From NCBI GenBank assembly GCA_963757335.1, contig CAVWRJ010000004.1:62001-126000 (forward strand): 64,000 bases of DNA, in the 5' to 3' direction. The notes below the pieces were generated by a model that had not been told where the DNA came from, made no database searches, and worked only from the letters and a program-made list of their open reading frames with translations. The translations under genes and the position numbers were made by a program. How positions within the stretch are numbered: position 1 is the first letter of the stretch; each line of letters opens with the position of its first letter. Shown in pieces: positions 55,411 through 64,000 of this stretch. This DNA is from DASQPA01 sp963757335 (GTDB taxonomy: Bacteria > Acidobacteriota > Thermoanaerobaculia > Multivoradales > UBA5704).

Positions 55411-55503
55411 GGGTACTGGCTCCGTTGGGTTCCGAGGACGGGCGACTGGCTGCGCGAAGCGCCCGAAGGAGCCCGCCCGCAGGCTCCAACGGAGCCAGTA
55501 CCC
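55411..55503 (+). repeat. 92-bp structured downstream repeat, copy C
   Basis: Outer stem GGGTACTGGCTCCGTTGG pairs perfectly with its complement at 55486-55503; core GAGGACGGGCGACTGGCTGC and GCGCGAAGCGCCCGAAGGAG as in copy A. It begins 14 nt after the pepD stop, same strand. Confidence 0.88.
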
Positions 55504-55629
55504 CTCTCGCCGCCGGGTGGTGGTAAAATCTGCCCTGCCACACTCAGCCAAGCCGCGGACGAGGGCCATACCGGCCCCCGGCCGCCGTGCCGGCAGCGCT
55601 CTCCATCCCACGAAAGCCAGGCCATCCCG

Positions 55630-56691
55630 ATGTCCGAACCCGTCTCTTCCCCGCGTTTTCGCGTTCAGCTCCCCTGGGCCCAGGGCCTCCGGTCCGGGGT
55701 CGTGCGGCTCGCTCTGCGTGCCGCGCTCGTCCTCGTGCCGCTCTTCCTCCTCCGCGCCTGCCTCTTCACCTACGTGCCGCCCGACCAGATCGGCATGCGG
55801 CAGGTTTCCTTCGGCCCCGGCAAGGGTCTCCAGAAGGAGCCGGTCGAGCCCGGCTACCGGCGGGAGATCAGCGGCTACGAGACCGTGCGCACCTTCCCGC
55901 GCGACGTCCAGATCGTCGAGTTCACCAACAGCGCTTCCGAGACCGGTGCGGGCCACCGGCGGATCGGCGCCATCAAGGTGCCGACCGTCGACGGCTATCC
56001 GGTCGACGTCGACGTCACCGTCCTCTACCGCATCGCCGACCCTTACAAGGTCGTCTCGCGGTTCGGCTTCAGCGACGCCTATGAAGAGGCGGTCGTCGTC
56101 CGCTTCACCGACCCCCTGGTCAAGCAGTTCCTGGGCAGGCTCCTGGCCGAGCAGTTCTACGCCGACGAGCGCCATCGCCACATCGCCGAGCTCAAGGCCG
56201 AGCTGTCCCGCCGGTTCTGGGAGAACGGTCTCGCCTTAGAGGACGTGCTGATCCGCCAGTACGACTACCCGAAGACCTTCCAGGAGCTCACCGAGCAGAA
56301 GAAGATCCAGGACCAGGCGGTCCTCGCCAACCGCCAGTTCACCAAGCAGGCGGAGGTGCAGACACGCTTGAACCAGGTGACCGCCGAGGGGCAGAACCTG
56401 ATCAACGTCAAGGCCGCCGAGTTCCAGGCGCAGATCACCGAAATCAACGCCAAGAAGGACCTCTACGAGCGCCAGAAACGGGCCGAGGCCGATCTTCTCG
56501 TCAAGTCGGCGGAGGCCTCCGGCACCGAGCAGATCAACCGCGCCATGGAGGGGGCGGGCTCGGCGAAGCTCCTGCGCCTGCGCCGGGGTCTGGCGCTCCT
56601 TTCGAGCCTCCGTGGGCCGATCTACATCTCTGAGGACCCCACCGACATCGCCCGGCTGGCCGGCGGCGTCGAGGGCAAGGGGAAGGAGTAG
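55630..56691 (+). CDS. SPFH/band-7 protein, membrane-anchored
   Basis: 353 residues. One N-terminal helix (RLALRAALVLVPLFLLRACL) followed by the SPFH domain (VPPDQIGMRQVSFGPGKG, VPTVDGYPVDVDVTVLYRIA, RRFWENGLALEDVLIRQYDY) and a long helical tail (QKKIQDQAVLANRQFTKQAE, RQKRAEADLLVKSAEASGTE). It probably oligomerises at the inner membrane. It is 3 nt before a second SPFH gene, so the two likely co-assemble. The upstream gap is 126 nt after repeat copy C. Confidence 0.88.
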   Translation: MSEPVSSPRFRVQLPWAQGLRSGVVRLALRAALVLVPLFLLRACLFTYVPPDQIGMRQVSFGPGKGLQKEPVEPGYRREISGYETVRTFPRDVQIVEFTNSASETGAGHRRIGAIKVPTVDGYPVDVDVTVLYRIADPYKVVSRFGFSDAYEEAVVVRFTDPLVKQFLGRLLAEQFYADERHRHIAELKAELSRRFWENGLALEDVLIRQYDYPKTFQELTEQKKIQDQAVLANRQFTKQAEVQTRLNQVTAEGQNLINVKAAEFQAQITEINAKKDLYERQKRAEADLLVKSAEASGTEQINRAMEGAGSAKLLRLRRGLALLSSLRGPIYISEDPTDIARLAGGVEGKGKE

Positions 56692-56694
56692 ATC

Positions 56695-57777
56695 ATGACC
56701 GCCAAGCTTGAACGGATCGCGTTCCCCTCCACCCTCCTGGGCCTCCTCGCCCTCTCGGCCCTGGCGACGGGGGGCTGTTCCCCGCACCGCACCGCGGCGA
56801 CCGAGGTCGGGGTCAAGTTCAACAAGCTCACCAAGTCGCTCGAGCTCTACCCGCCGGGCGCCACCTACTTCTTCGCCCCGATCCTGAACGACTGGAAGAC
56901 CTACGATGTCCGGCTGCGCAGCCTCGTGATGACCGCGAACGTGAGCAAGGGCGACCGCAAGGGCAAGGACGACCTGCGCTTCAAGACCCGCGACGGCAAC
57001 GACATCGAGACCGATGTCACCGTGCGCTGGCGGATCGACCCGACGAGGGTCACCTACATCTGGCGGAAGGTGGCGCCTTCGAGCGACGAGCTGGAGCACC
57101 GGCTGGTGCGGCCGATGACGCGCGCCTACGTCCGGGATGCCTTGAACCGGCTTGACTCCGAGCAGTTCTACAATCCCACCCTCCGCTTCGCCGCGGCGAG
57201 CGAGGCGACCCGCCTGCTCGCTCTCCATCTGCGTCCCTACGGCGTCGTCGTCGACCAGGTGCTCCTCGGCGACTTCTCCTTCAAGAAGGAGTACCAGCGG
57301 CTGATCAACTCGCGCAAGGAAGCGGAGAAGCTGGCCGAGAAGCTGGAGGCCCAGATCCTCGCCACCAAGGAGGCCAACCAGGCGAACCTCCAGGGGAAGA
57401 TTGCCGAGCTGACCGACAAGCTGACCCGCGCGAGCGGCGAGTACCAGCAGGCCCAGCGGGCGGCCGACGCCTACCTCGTCCAGCGCCAGCAGGGGGCCCA
57501 GGCGACGCTCGCCGAGCGCACCGCCACGGCGACCGGCATCCAGCGCGAGCGGGCGGCTTTGAACAGCAGCGCGGGCGACGCCTACGTCAGCCTGCAGTTG
57601 ATCGAGGCTCTGAGCAAGAAGGAGATCCGCCAGATCCCCAAGCTTCCCAACGGCAACGTGATCATCGACGGCAACAAGCTGCTCCAACAGCTCGGGGTGA
57701 TGCAGTGGCGGGAAGGGCAGCAGAAGGAGCTCCGACCGAGAAGCCGGAGAAGCAGTAGAAACGTTTTCTTTTCGTAG
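56695..57777 (+). CDS. SPFH/band-7 lipoprotein
   Basis: 360 residues. Lipoprotein signal with lipobox LATGGC; the residue after Cys is Ser, not Asp, so Lol-type sorting to the outer membrane is possible. SPFH domain: EVGVKFNKLTKSLELYPPG, RDGNDIETDVTVRWRIDP, LHLRPYGVVVDQVLLGDFSF, then a coiled tail (KEAEKLAEKLEAQILATKEA). The first gene's product is anchored by a helix, this one by lipid; together they may bridge or lie on the same membrane. The last residues after ELRPRSRR may be read past the natural end. Confidence 0.85.
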   Translation: MTAKLERIAFPSTLLGLLALSALATGGCSPHRTAATEVGVKFNKLTKSLELYPPGATYFFAPILNDWKTYDVRLRSLVMTANVSKGDRKGKDDLRFKTRDGNDIETDVTVRWRIDPTRVTYIWRKVAPSSDELEHRLVRPMTRAYVRDALNRLDSEQFYNPTLRFAAASEATRLLALHLRPYGVVVDQVLLGDFSFKKEYQRLINSRKEAEKLAEKLEAQILATKEANQANLQGKIAELTDKLTRASGEYQQAQRAADAYLVQRQQGAQATLAERTATATGIQRERAALNSSAGDAYVSLQLIEALSKKEIRQIPKLPNGNVIIDGNKLLQQLGVMQWREGQQKELRPRSRRSSRNVFFS

Positions 57778-57802
57778 CCGTACCCTATAGAGGCATACCC
57801 TC

Positions 57803-58528
57803 ATGTTGAACCTAGCAGGTCATCCCTTCGACTTCGGCCAGGTGCTCTTCGCCGTCCTGACCGAGTGCGAGCACCGGCGGCGGAGCCTGGCGCCAGAGGA
57901 GGCGGCAGAGAAGCTCTTTGAGGCAGCACGGGAGAAGCTCGAAGAGATTCACGAGAGCTATGTCGAGTGCGGCGGCACCGAGGATTACTTCGCGGAGCTG
58001 ACCCGGGAGATCCTCGAGACGACGCTCCCAGAGTACGTGCCGCGGGCGGTCGAGCAGACCCGCCTGGAGCGGCAGGGCTACGACCTCTGGCGCTCCGGCG
58101 ACCCGGTGGCGCGCGCCGCCTTCGGTCTCCTCGGGCTGATCCTCGGCGGCCTCCTCGTGGCGTTGCCGTTCGTTCCCATCTTCGAGGACTCCTTCGCCTT
58201 TCTCCTGGCGCTCGCCGGCTTTCTCTTCCCCGAGGTCACCCGGCTGTTCTATGACCAGCGCCACTCCTGGTTCCTCAACCGGATGATCAAAGACGCCGAG
58301 AGCTACCAGAAGGACCGCCGCGTCCACTACCTGTCGAGCGCCAGGTTCGACCAGGCTTTGAGCACCATGTTCGAGGGCGGCCAGGGGAATGCGGAGGCGG
58401 CGAAGAGCGCGGCAGCGGTGGCGGAAACCTCGGACACCCCGATATCCCCAGCGTCGCCCGTATCGTCGATCTCGCCGGTATCGCCGGCCGTCCGGGAGGC
58501 GCGGCGGGCGAAGACCCTGGGGGATTGA
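57803..58528 (+). CDS. Membrane protein with helical N-terminus and two helices
   Basis: 241 residues. A charged helical first half (RRRSLAPEEAAEKLFEAARE, ILETTLPEYVPRAVEQTRLE), then a hydrophobic pair (FGLLGLILGGLLVALPFVPI, FAFLLALAGFLFPEVTRLFY), then a polar end with a period-9 repeat (ISPASPVSSISPVSP, near 58430-58500). Family unknown. It lies 25 nt after the SPFH pair and overlaps the DUF455 gene (TGATG), so it is probably part of the same operon. Confidence 0.65.
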   Translation: MLNLAGHPFDFGQVLFAVLTECEHRRRSLAPEEAAEKLFEAAREKLEEIHESYVECGGTEDYFAELTREILETTLPEYVPRAVEQTRLERQGYDLWRSGDPVARAAFGLLGLILGGLLVALPFVPIFEDSFAFLLALAGFLFPEVTRLFYDQRHSWFLNRMIKDAESYQKDRRVHYLSSARFDQALSTMFEGGQGNAEAAKSAAAVAETSDTPISPASPVSSISPVSPAVREARRAKTLGD

Positions 58529-59319
58529 TGGAGATCCGCGATTTCGCCCTCCAGGTCTTGACCGCCGAGGATCTCGAAATCAAGCTCGCGCCGCCGCCTT
58601 TCGCCGCCGGCGGTAGCGAGCTGACCGACGATGCCCCCGGCGCCGCCGTCCGCGAACGCGCCCCCGGCCGGCCGGCCGGGCTCCGCATCCGGGGGAGCGT
58701 CAAGATTCCGGCGATCGACGGCATCGGCGATCCGGCGCAGCGCCCGCGTATCCTCCACGGCCTCGCCAACCACGAGCTCCAGGCGGCCGAGCTCTTCGCC
58801 TGGGCCCTCTCAGCCTTTCCCGACGCGCCGCCGCCCTTCCGCCGCGGCTTAGCCGCGATTCTGGTCGAGGAGCAGCGGCACACGAGGATGTACCGGGCGC
58901 GCCTCGCTGCGGCGGGTGCCGAGCTCGGCGACTACCCGGTTCATGGCTACTTCTGGACCAAAGTCGAAACCTTTCGCTCGCCGCTCGATTTCATCTGCGC
59001 CATGTCGCTCACCTTCGAGAACGCCAACCTCGACCACACCGTGGACTATGCCGCGGCGGCTCGCCGGGCGAAAGACGAGAGGACGGCGGCGGTGATCGAC
59101 CAGGTGCACGCGGACGAGGTGGAGCACGTGCGTTTCGGCTGGCGCTGGCTCCAGCTCTTCAAGGGGGAGGGGGAGAGCGCCTGGCAGGCCTACGAGCGGA
59201 GCCTCACCTGGCCGCTCCGCGCGGCGCGGGCCCGCGGCCGGAGCTTCGACCGCCCCAGCCGAGAGGCGGCGGGGCTCGATCCCGAGTTCATCCGGCGGAT
59301 CGAGGAGAGCCGGGCCTGA
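58528..59319 (+). CDS. DUF455 ferritin-like protein
   Basis: 263 residues from ATG 58528 in TGATG. The ferritin-like ligands appear as LANHELQAAELFAWAL (E/H), ILVEEQRHTRMYRARL (EEQRH), and HADEVEHVRFGWRW (EVEH), a complete di-metal set. DUF455 proteins are of unknown reaction but belong to the ferritin-like superfamily. It ends the operon. Confidence 0.85.
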   Translation: MEIRDFALQVLTAEDLEIKLAPPPFAAGGSELTDDAPGAAVRERAPGRPAGLRIRGSVKIPAIDGIGDPAQRPRILHGLANHELQAAELFAWALSAFPDAPPPFRRGLAAILVEEQRHTRMYRARLAAAGAELGDYPVHGYFWTKVETFRSPLDFICAMSLTFENANLDHTVDYAAAARRAKDERTAAVIDQVHADEVEHVRFGWRWLQLFKGEGESAWQAYERSLTWPLRAARARGRSFDRPSREAAGLDPEFIRRIEESRA

Positions 59320-59391
59320 TCCCCGTAACTTCGGGTCGGTTCGATTGCGCTAGAGTAGCGACGATCGACCTACGGACAAAAGGAGACACCC

Positions 59392-59868
59392 ATGACCAGC
59401 AAAGTAAAGCCCATCCCCGAGGGGTATCACACGGCGACTCCCTACCTCACGGTCCACGACGGGGCGCGGGCTCTCGACTTCTACAAGCAGGCCTTCGGCG
59501 CCCAGGTGGTGGTGCGGATGGACGGCCCGGAAGGAAAAGTCGGCCACGCCGAGATCCAGATCGGAGATTCGCGGATCATGCTCGCCGACGAGTTCCCGAA
59601 CATGGGCGCGAAGAGCCCAGAGACCCTCGGCGCTTCGCCGGTCGCCATCCTGCTCTACGTCGAGGACGTGGATACGGTGTTCCAGCAGGCCGTGGCGGCG
59701 GGAGCGAAGGAGGACCGGCCGGTCCAGGATCAGTTCTACGGCGACCGGTCCGGCTCCGTCGTCGATCCCTTCGGACACCGGTGGCTCGTCGCCACGCACA
59801 CGGAAGACGTCTCGCCGGAGGAGATGAAGCGGCGGATGGCGGAGGCCATGGCCCCCGCCTCCTCGTAG
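59392..59868 (+). CDS. VOC-superfamily (PhnB/glyoxalase-like) protein
   Basis: 158 residues. ATPYLTVHDGARALDFYKQA, KVGHAEIQIGDSRIMLADEF and SVVDPFGHRWLVATHTED match PhnB-like VOC proteins with a single fused betaalphabeta-betaalphabeta fold; the likely metal residues are His of GHAEI and Glu/His of the later strands. Reaction unknown. GGAGACACCC precedes the ATG. A hairpin follows the stop. Confidence 0.88.
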   Translation: MTSKVKPIPEGYHTATPYLTVHDGARALDFYKQAFGAQVVVRMDGPEGKVGHAEIQIGDSRIMLADEFPNMGAKSPETLGASPVAILLYVEDVDTVFQQAVAAGAKEDRPVQDQFYGDRSGSVVDPFGHRWLVATHTEDVSPEEMKRRMAEAMAPASS

Positions 59869-59880
59869 GGGTTTCGTCGA

Positions 59881-59909
59881 GGCCTGTCCCGCACGGGCGG
59901 GGACAGGAC
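59881..59909. terminator. Hairpin between convergent VOC and M20 genes
   Basis: CCTGTCCC...GGGACAGG with the inner GC pairs and one bulge, between the two stops at 59868 and 59952. No T-run; a weak terminator for either side. Confidence 0.45.
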
Positions 59910-59951
59910 CTCGCATCGTTCGTTCCACGAACAGCGCGGACTGGGTCGCTT

Positions 59952-61269
59952 CTACGGCTTCCCCAGGAAATCCATCAGCACCGCCACCTCCGCCGCGATC
60001 CCCGTCGCGATCGTCGGGTCGCGGTCGGGGGCGAAGAGGCTGGAGTGGAGGGAGGGGGGCTGCTTTGCCGGCCGCTACGGTTTCCTTGAGCTTGACGGGG
60101 TCGCCGGCACCCAGGCTCCACTGGACCGCCGGGACCCCCGTGAGACCGTACTCGCTGAAATCTTCCGAGGCCATCTGCGACGGCACGTCGACGACGTTGC
60201 CGTCGCCGAAGGTCCGCCTGAGGGTCGCCGCGATCCGGGCGGTCAGCTTGGGGTCGTTGTAGGTCGCGTGGCAGCTCTCGATGACCGCGAAGGCCGGCTC
60301 CTTGGGGGCTCCCGCGGCGGCGGCCTCGGCCTTGGCGATGCGCTCGATGGCCGCGAGAATCCGTTTCCGGACCTCCTCTTTGTAGGCGCGGACGGTGATC
60401 TGCAGCTTCACCTCGTCGGGGATGATGTTGTGCTTGTTGCCGCCGTGGATCGAGCCGACGGTGACGACCGCCGGGTCCTGCGGGTCCTTCTCGCGGGCGA
60501 CGATCGTCTGCAGCGCCAGAATGGTGCGGGCGGCGATGACGATGGGATCGATCGTCGTCTGCGGCGCGGCGCCGTGGCCGCCCTTGCCGTAGATCGTCAA
60601 ATCGACCGAGTCGGAGCTCGCGAGGGCGTAGCCCGAGGTGACACCGAGCTGGCCGGCCGGGAGGTTCGGAGTGTCGTGGAGCGCCACCACGAAATCGGGC
60701 TTGGGGAAACGGGTGAAAAGGCCATCCTTGAGCATCGCCCGGGCGCCCCGGATCCGCTCCTCGGCGGGCTGTCCGATGAAGACGAGGGTGCCGTGCCAGC
60801 GCGCCTTCGACCGCGCCATCTCCGCCGCGGTCCCCACCAGCGCCGTCATGTGGACGTCGTGCCCGCAGGCGTGCATCACCGGCACCTCGGTACCGGCGTC
60901 GTCCTTGACCCTGACGGTGCTGGCGTAGGGGAGGCCGGTCTTCTCCTCGACCGGCAGGGCGTCGAGCTCGGTCCGCAGCATCACCGTGGGACCTGAGCCG
61001 TTCTTGAGCACCCCCACGACCCCGGTGCCGCCGATGCCGGTCGTCACCGCGAAGCCCGCCTGGCGGAGGCGCTCGGCGACCTTGGCGGCCGTCTTCTCCT
61101 CGTGGAGCGAGAGCTCCGGATTTTTGTGGAGATCGATATAGAAGTCGCGGAGCTCCGCCGGCAGGGCTTTGGCGGTCGTCGGGGAAGCCGCTGGGGAAGC
61201 CGCCGGACCGGGCACGGCGTGTACGAGGGCGAGGAGAGCGAGCGAGGCCACGACGGGGAAGCGAGGCAT
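59952..61269 (-). CDS. M20 family amidohydrolase, exported (one frameshift near the end)
   Basis: ATG 61269 with a signal peptide (VVASLALLALVHAVPGPAAS). M20D motifs: RTELDALPVEE, VMHACGHDVHMTALVG (metal Cys/His set), GQPAEERIRGARAMLKDGLF, and VIESCHATYNDP. An extra A near 60066 breaks the frame after KETVAAGK; the real end LFAPDRDPTIATGIAAEVAV runs to the TAG at 59952. Reconstructed length about 439 residues. It would hydrolyse an N-acyl amino acid or a peptide in the periplasm. Confidence 0.88.
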
Positions 61270-61337
61270 AGGATCTCCAAAAGGTAGAATCGCTCGCGGA
61301 GCATACCAGGAGCATCCATGAAGGAAGGAGCCCGGCC

Positions 61338-62531
61338 TTGACCCGCCCTTGTGGACCGCGGCGCATTCTCGGCAACCTTGATGCCGAGGCCGACCTCGCC
61401 CGCATTGCGACCCGCTGGAACCCGCACCCGGTGCGGCGCCGGCCGGCTCTCTCTCTCGCGGCGCTCGCCGCCATGTCCGGCGCGGCCACCCTGTTGCGCG
61501 CCTTCGCCCGTGAAGGTGACCGCCTTTGGACTCCCGTGCCGGTCGATCCGGCGCGCCTGGCCGCTGTTCCCGGTCTGCCCGTGCCGGAGCTCGAGTCGGG
61601 TCCCCTGGACGCCCTGCCTCCAGCCGCCGCCGTCCTCGCCTGGGCCGAGACGCCCCAGGCGGCTGCCCACCGCGGCCCGGTGCCGGCCGGCCCGCGAAGG
61701 CGGGAGGACCGCTACCCTCTGTACGAGTTGCTCTGGCACCTGCGGCCGCCGGCTTCCGAGGTGGTGGCCGCCCTTCATCACCGCGCTTTCGCCTTGAAGA
61801 TGGCGCAAGAGCTGGGCCGGAATCTGCCGAGAGCGCGGATGGTGGCCTCCTTGCCGGAGCTCGAGGCGCACCTGGGAGGGAGGGTTCCCGGCGTCTGGGT
61901 GGTGAAGGCGCCTCTCTCGGCGGCGGGACGAGCGCGGCACATCGAGCGCTCCCCTGGGCCGGCACTCTCTCCGGCCACGCGGCTCCGGGTCGAACGGCTC
62001 CTCGCCCTCCATGGGCCCTTGCTCTTCGAGCCCTGGATGGAGCGGGTGGAGGATCTGGGCTGCGCCGTCATGCGCCTGCCGGAAGAACTGTGGATGGCGG
62101 GGTTCCACCGCCAGATCGTCGACCGGGAGGGGCGGTTCCTGGGCATCGAGCTGGCCGCCGAGTACCAGGGCATCGACCGGCTCGACGATCCTCAGTCCAA
62201 GCTGCTTCTCGCGGCGACAGTCATGGCGGTGGGGGAGGCCCTGAAGTGGGACGGATACCGCGGCCCTTTCGGGATCGATGCCTTCCTTCACCGTCTTCCC
62301 GACGGCACCACCAGCCTCCATCCGCTGGGGGAGATCAACGCCCGGATGACCTTCGGACTCGTGGCGCGCGCCCTGGTCGACCGGGTGCGCAGGCCGCTCG
62401 GTCTCGCTCCTACGGCGCGGGTGCGGCTCCTCTTCGGAAAGCAGTTGCCGGAGGAGGGAGGGACGGTGGTGCCGCTCCTCCTGCCCGGCGCGGACGGGGG
62501 AGGCGCGGCCTGGCTGGAGATCCATCCCTGA
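61338..62531 (+). CDS. ATP-grasp-like protein of unknown substrate
   Basis: 397 residues from TTG 61338 with AAGGAAGGAG seven nt upstream. The C-terminal half resembles an ATP-grasp ligase: VWVVKAPLSAAGRARHIE (ATP-binding loop with Lys), LLFEPWMERVEDLGCAVM, FGIDAFLHRLPDG and LGEINARMTFGLVARALVDR with the Glu/Asn metal ligands. The first third has no known domain. Possibly a carboxylate-amine ligase; substrate unknown. Convergent with the CapA gene, 24 nt between stops. Confidence 0.68.
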   Translation: MTRPCGPRRILGNLDAEADLARIATRWNPHPVRRRPALSLAALAAMSGAATLLRAFAREGDRLWTPVPVDPARLAAVPGLPVPELESGPLDALPPAAAVLAWAETPQAAAHRGPVPAGPRRREDRYPLYELLWHLRPPASEVVAALHHRAFALKMAQELGRNLPRARMVASLPELEAHLGGRVPGVWVVKAPLSAAGRARHIERSPGPALSPATRLRVERLLALHGPLLFEPWMERVEDLGCAVMRLPEELWMAGFHRQIVDREGRFLGIELAAEYQGIDRLDDPQSKLLLAATVMAVGEALKWDGYRGPFGIDAFLHRLPDGTTSLHPLGEINARMTFGLVARALVDRVRRPLGLAPTARVRLLFGKQLPEEGGTVVPLLLPGADGGGAAWLEIHP

Positions 62532-62555
62532 ACCGACCTTCTGGATCGCGCCCGC

Positions 62556-63980
62556 TCATCCGAGCCGCACCCGGCCCATCCCGTCCTCGATCGCGATTGT
62601 CGTTCCATACGGCTTCGAAAGCTCGGAGAGACCGGTGAGGATCTGCGTTGCCTCCGGGCCGCGGGCGAGGCGCGGGGTACCCCGGCGGTCGACGGGCTGG
62701 CCGAAGCCGAGAGTCACCGGATAGAGGTCGATCGCCGTCAGCCGGTCGCCCTCCCAGGTGAGGCGGGGCACGACGCTCTGCCAGAAGCGCCGCTGCTTCC
62801 GGTAGCCGACCTTCTCCGCGTAGGCGAGGGGGTCGAGGGTCCGGCTGTCCAGGCCGTAGGCGGCCAGGGCCTCGGCGGGGACGACGCGGACGGTCTCGTA
62901 GTGGAAGAGGAAGTTCCCCAGGGAGTAGAAGATCGGCTTCCCTTTATAGATCTCGATACCGCGCAGAACGTGCGGGCCGGCGGCCACGAAGAGGTCGGCG
63001 CCGGCGTCGATCGCGGCATGGGCGAAGGGGGGGAGGAAGGGGGATGGCCGTTCGAGGACCGTGTGCGCCTCGTGGGCGTGGATCGAGGCGATCACCACCC
63101 GCGAGCCGTGCCGGGCCGTGCGGATCGCCTGGACGATGCGCTCGACGTCCCCCTTCCGGCCCTCGACGAGATAGTCGGTGCGGTCGCCGGCCCGGATCGC
63201 CGTCGAATCGAAGTTGGCGAGGTCTTCAGGCCTCGGCGCGGGCGGGTCGACGAGGGGGTCGAACTCCCGGTAGCCCTGGAGCTCTTCGATTTTCGCGTTC
63301 ACCTCCTGCAAGCGGGCGAAGAGGGCGCGGTCGACCTGGACCGTCGCGTCCGCATGGAGCGCGTTGATGCCCGGGCGACCCTTGACGTAGGGGTGGGCGG
63401 GGCCGGCCGGGAAGTACGCGGCGAAAGTCGAGGCGCAGTTGACGTCCGAGATCCGGCCCGCCCCAGAGTCGAAGCTGCCCGGCCGCGCCGCCTGCGCGAG
63501 GTCCGCCCCGGCGCCGGCATGAGCGATGCCGACCCGGTCGAGGTTTTCCAGGCTGGCGAAGAGGCCGTCGTAGCCGTAATCCAGGGTATGGTTGTTGGCC
63601 GTGCCCATGAGCCGCAGGCCGAGAGCGCGAAGCTCGTCGGCGGCCCAGGGGTCGGCGATCCCGTGCGGGTCGACGCCCTTGGGCGACGGGTAGAGCTTCT
63701 GGGGGTCGGCGAGGACGATCTCGGAGTTGCCCCAGGTGCAGTCGACCCCGTGGAGCAACTCGACTAAGGCGAGGAAGTCGGGGTCCCGGATCTCCGAGAC
63801 CCGCCGGGCGAGGATGCAGTCGCCCACCGCCGCCAGGGTGAGCCGGTCGGGGGCGCCCGTGGAAGTCAAAGCGGTCGACTCGCTTCCGGCCCGTGCGGTG
63901 CCGGCCACTCCAGCGACGCCGGCAATCCCAGCGGCACCCGCCGCCTGGGCTACAGTCTTCAGGAAGGTCCGTCGATCCAT
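62556..63980 (-). CDS. CapA-family (PGA_cap) protein with Tat-like leader
   Basis: 474 residues. DRRTFLKTVAQ is a Tat-like twin-Arg leader, followed by a period-9 repeat (GAAGIAGVAGVAG). CapA motifs: AAVGDCILARRVSE, NSEIVLADP, MGTANNHTLDYGYDGL, VVIASIHAHEAHT, FVAAGPHVLRGIEIYKGKPI and FYSLGNFLFHYE, a full metallophosphatase-like set. CapA homologues help make or export poly-gamma-glutamate capsule, but many family members have other roles. Confidence 0.9.
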   Translation of the reverse strand: MDRRTFLKTVAQAAGAAGIAGVAGVAGTARAGSESTALTSTGAPDRLTLAAVGDCILARRVSEIRDPDFLALVELLHGVDCTWGNSEIVLADPQKLYPSPKGVDPHGIADPWAADELRALGLRLMGTANNHTLDYGYDGLFASLENLDRVGIAHAGAGADLAQAARPGSFDSGAGRISDVNCASTFAAYFPAGPAHPYVKGRPGINALHADATVQVDRALFARLQEVNAKIEELQGYREFDPLVDPPAPRPEDLANFDSTAIRAGDRTDYLVEGRKGDVERIVQAIRTARHGSRVVIASIHAHEAHTVLERPSPFLPPFAHAAIDAGADLFVAAGPHVLRGIEIYKGKPIFYSLGNFLFHYETVRVVPAEALAAYGLDSRTLDPLAYAEKVGYRKQRRFWQSVVPRLTWEGDRLTAIDLYPVTLGFGQPVDRRGTPRLARGPEATQILTGLSELSKPYGTTIAIEDGMGRVRLG

Positions 63981-64000
63981 GCCTGCCCCTCTTGGTGATC

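Overview
The window is very G+C-rich, tightly packed bacterial DNA with many 4-nt ATGA/GTGA gene overlaps. The gene content points to an Acidobacteriota-type genome (possibly the Thermoanaerobaculia side of the phylum): a PadR regulator overlapping an ADOP/MacB-type permease, secreted acidobacterial VWFA-related proteins, DUF4410 and CHAT/TPR lipoproteins, and a beta-barrel porin plus outer-membrane-type lipoproteins showing a diderm cell. This placement is inferred from families, not from a marker gene. I saw no rRNA, tRNA, insertion sequence or CRISPR array.

Layout. 1-7.6 kb (minus): PadR/ADOP pair, then a three-gene operon of two VWA proteins around a TPR protein. 7.8-11.6 kb (plus): small secreted/membrane proteins, structured intergenic repeats and a 21-bp tandem array. 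11.6-24.1 kb: AI-2E family permease, three GT-C-like membrane glycosyltransferases, an APC permease, and two badly frameshifted genes (18.3-22.0 kb). 24.2-31.8 kb: lipase, NmrA-like protein, CHAT/TPR lipoprotein, an unknown protein and a papain-like protease. 31.9-39.5 kb: DUF3516 helicase and an accessory patch with three toxin-antitoxin pairs, MsrA, a secreted hydrolase, and a winged-helix-like gene bracketed by CTGGACGCTA sites and followed by a 21-bp array. 39.6-46.5 kb: hydrolase, DUF485/acetate-type symporter, porin, exported MsrA, and an RloA/RloB-like pair. 46.4-53.7 kb (minus): a MoxR-DUF58-SpoIIM-RDD-DUF4350-DUF4129 operon. 53.9-64 kb: PepD, two SPFH proteins, DUF455, a VOC protein, M20 amidohydrolase, ATP-grasp-like protein and CapA.

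Three things run across the window. (1) A roughly 92-bp structured repeat occurs three times, each 7-15 nt after a stop codon and in the same orientation as the upstream gene, with compensating stem changes. (2) Imperfect period-9 (three-codon) repeats sit in linkers or ends of about fifteen unrelated proteins. (3) Many genes carry single-base frameshifts, several in short homopolymer runs, with coding sense kept on both sides. Sequencing error is at least as likely as pseudogenes, so broken genes are annotated over their full reconstructed span.

The most interesting unexplained locus is 37.88-38.82 kb: a small protein gene with five exact copies of a 10-bp motif around it, next to a 21-bp phased array that resembles a second array at 11.13-11.59 kb; both arrays lie between converging genes.
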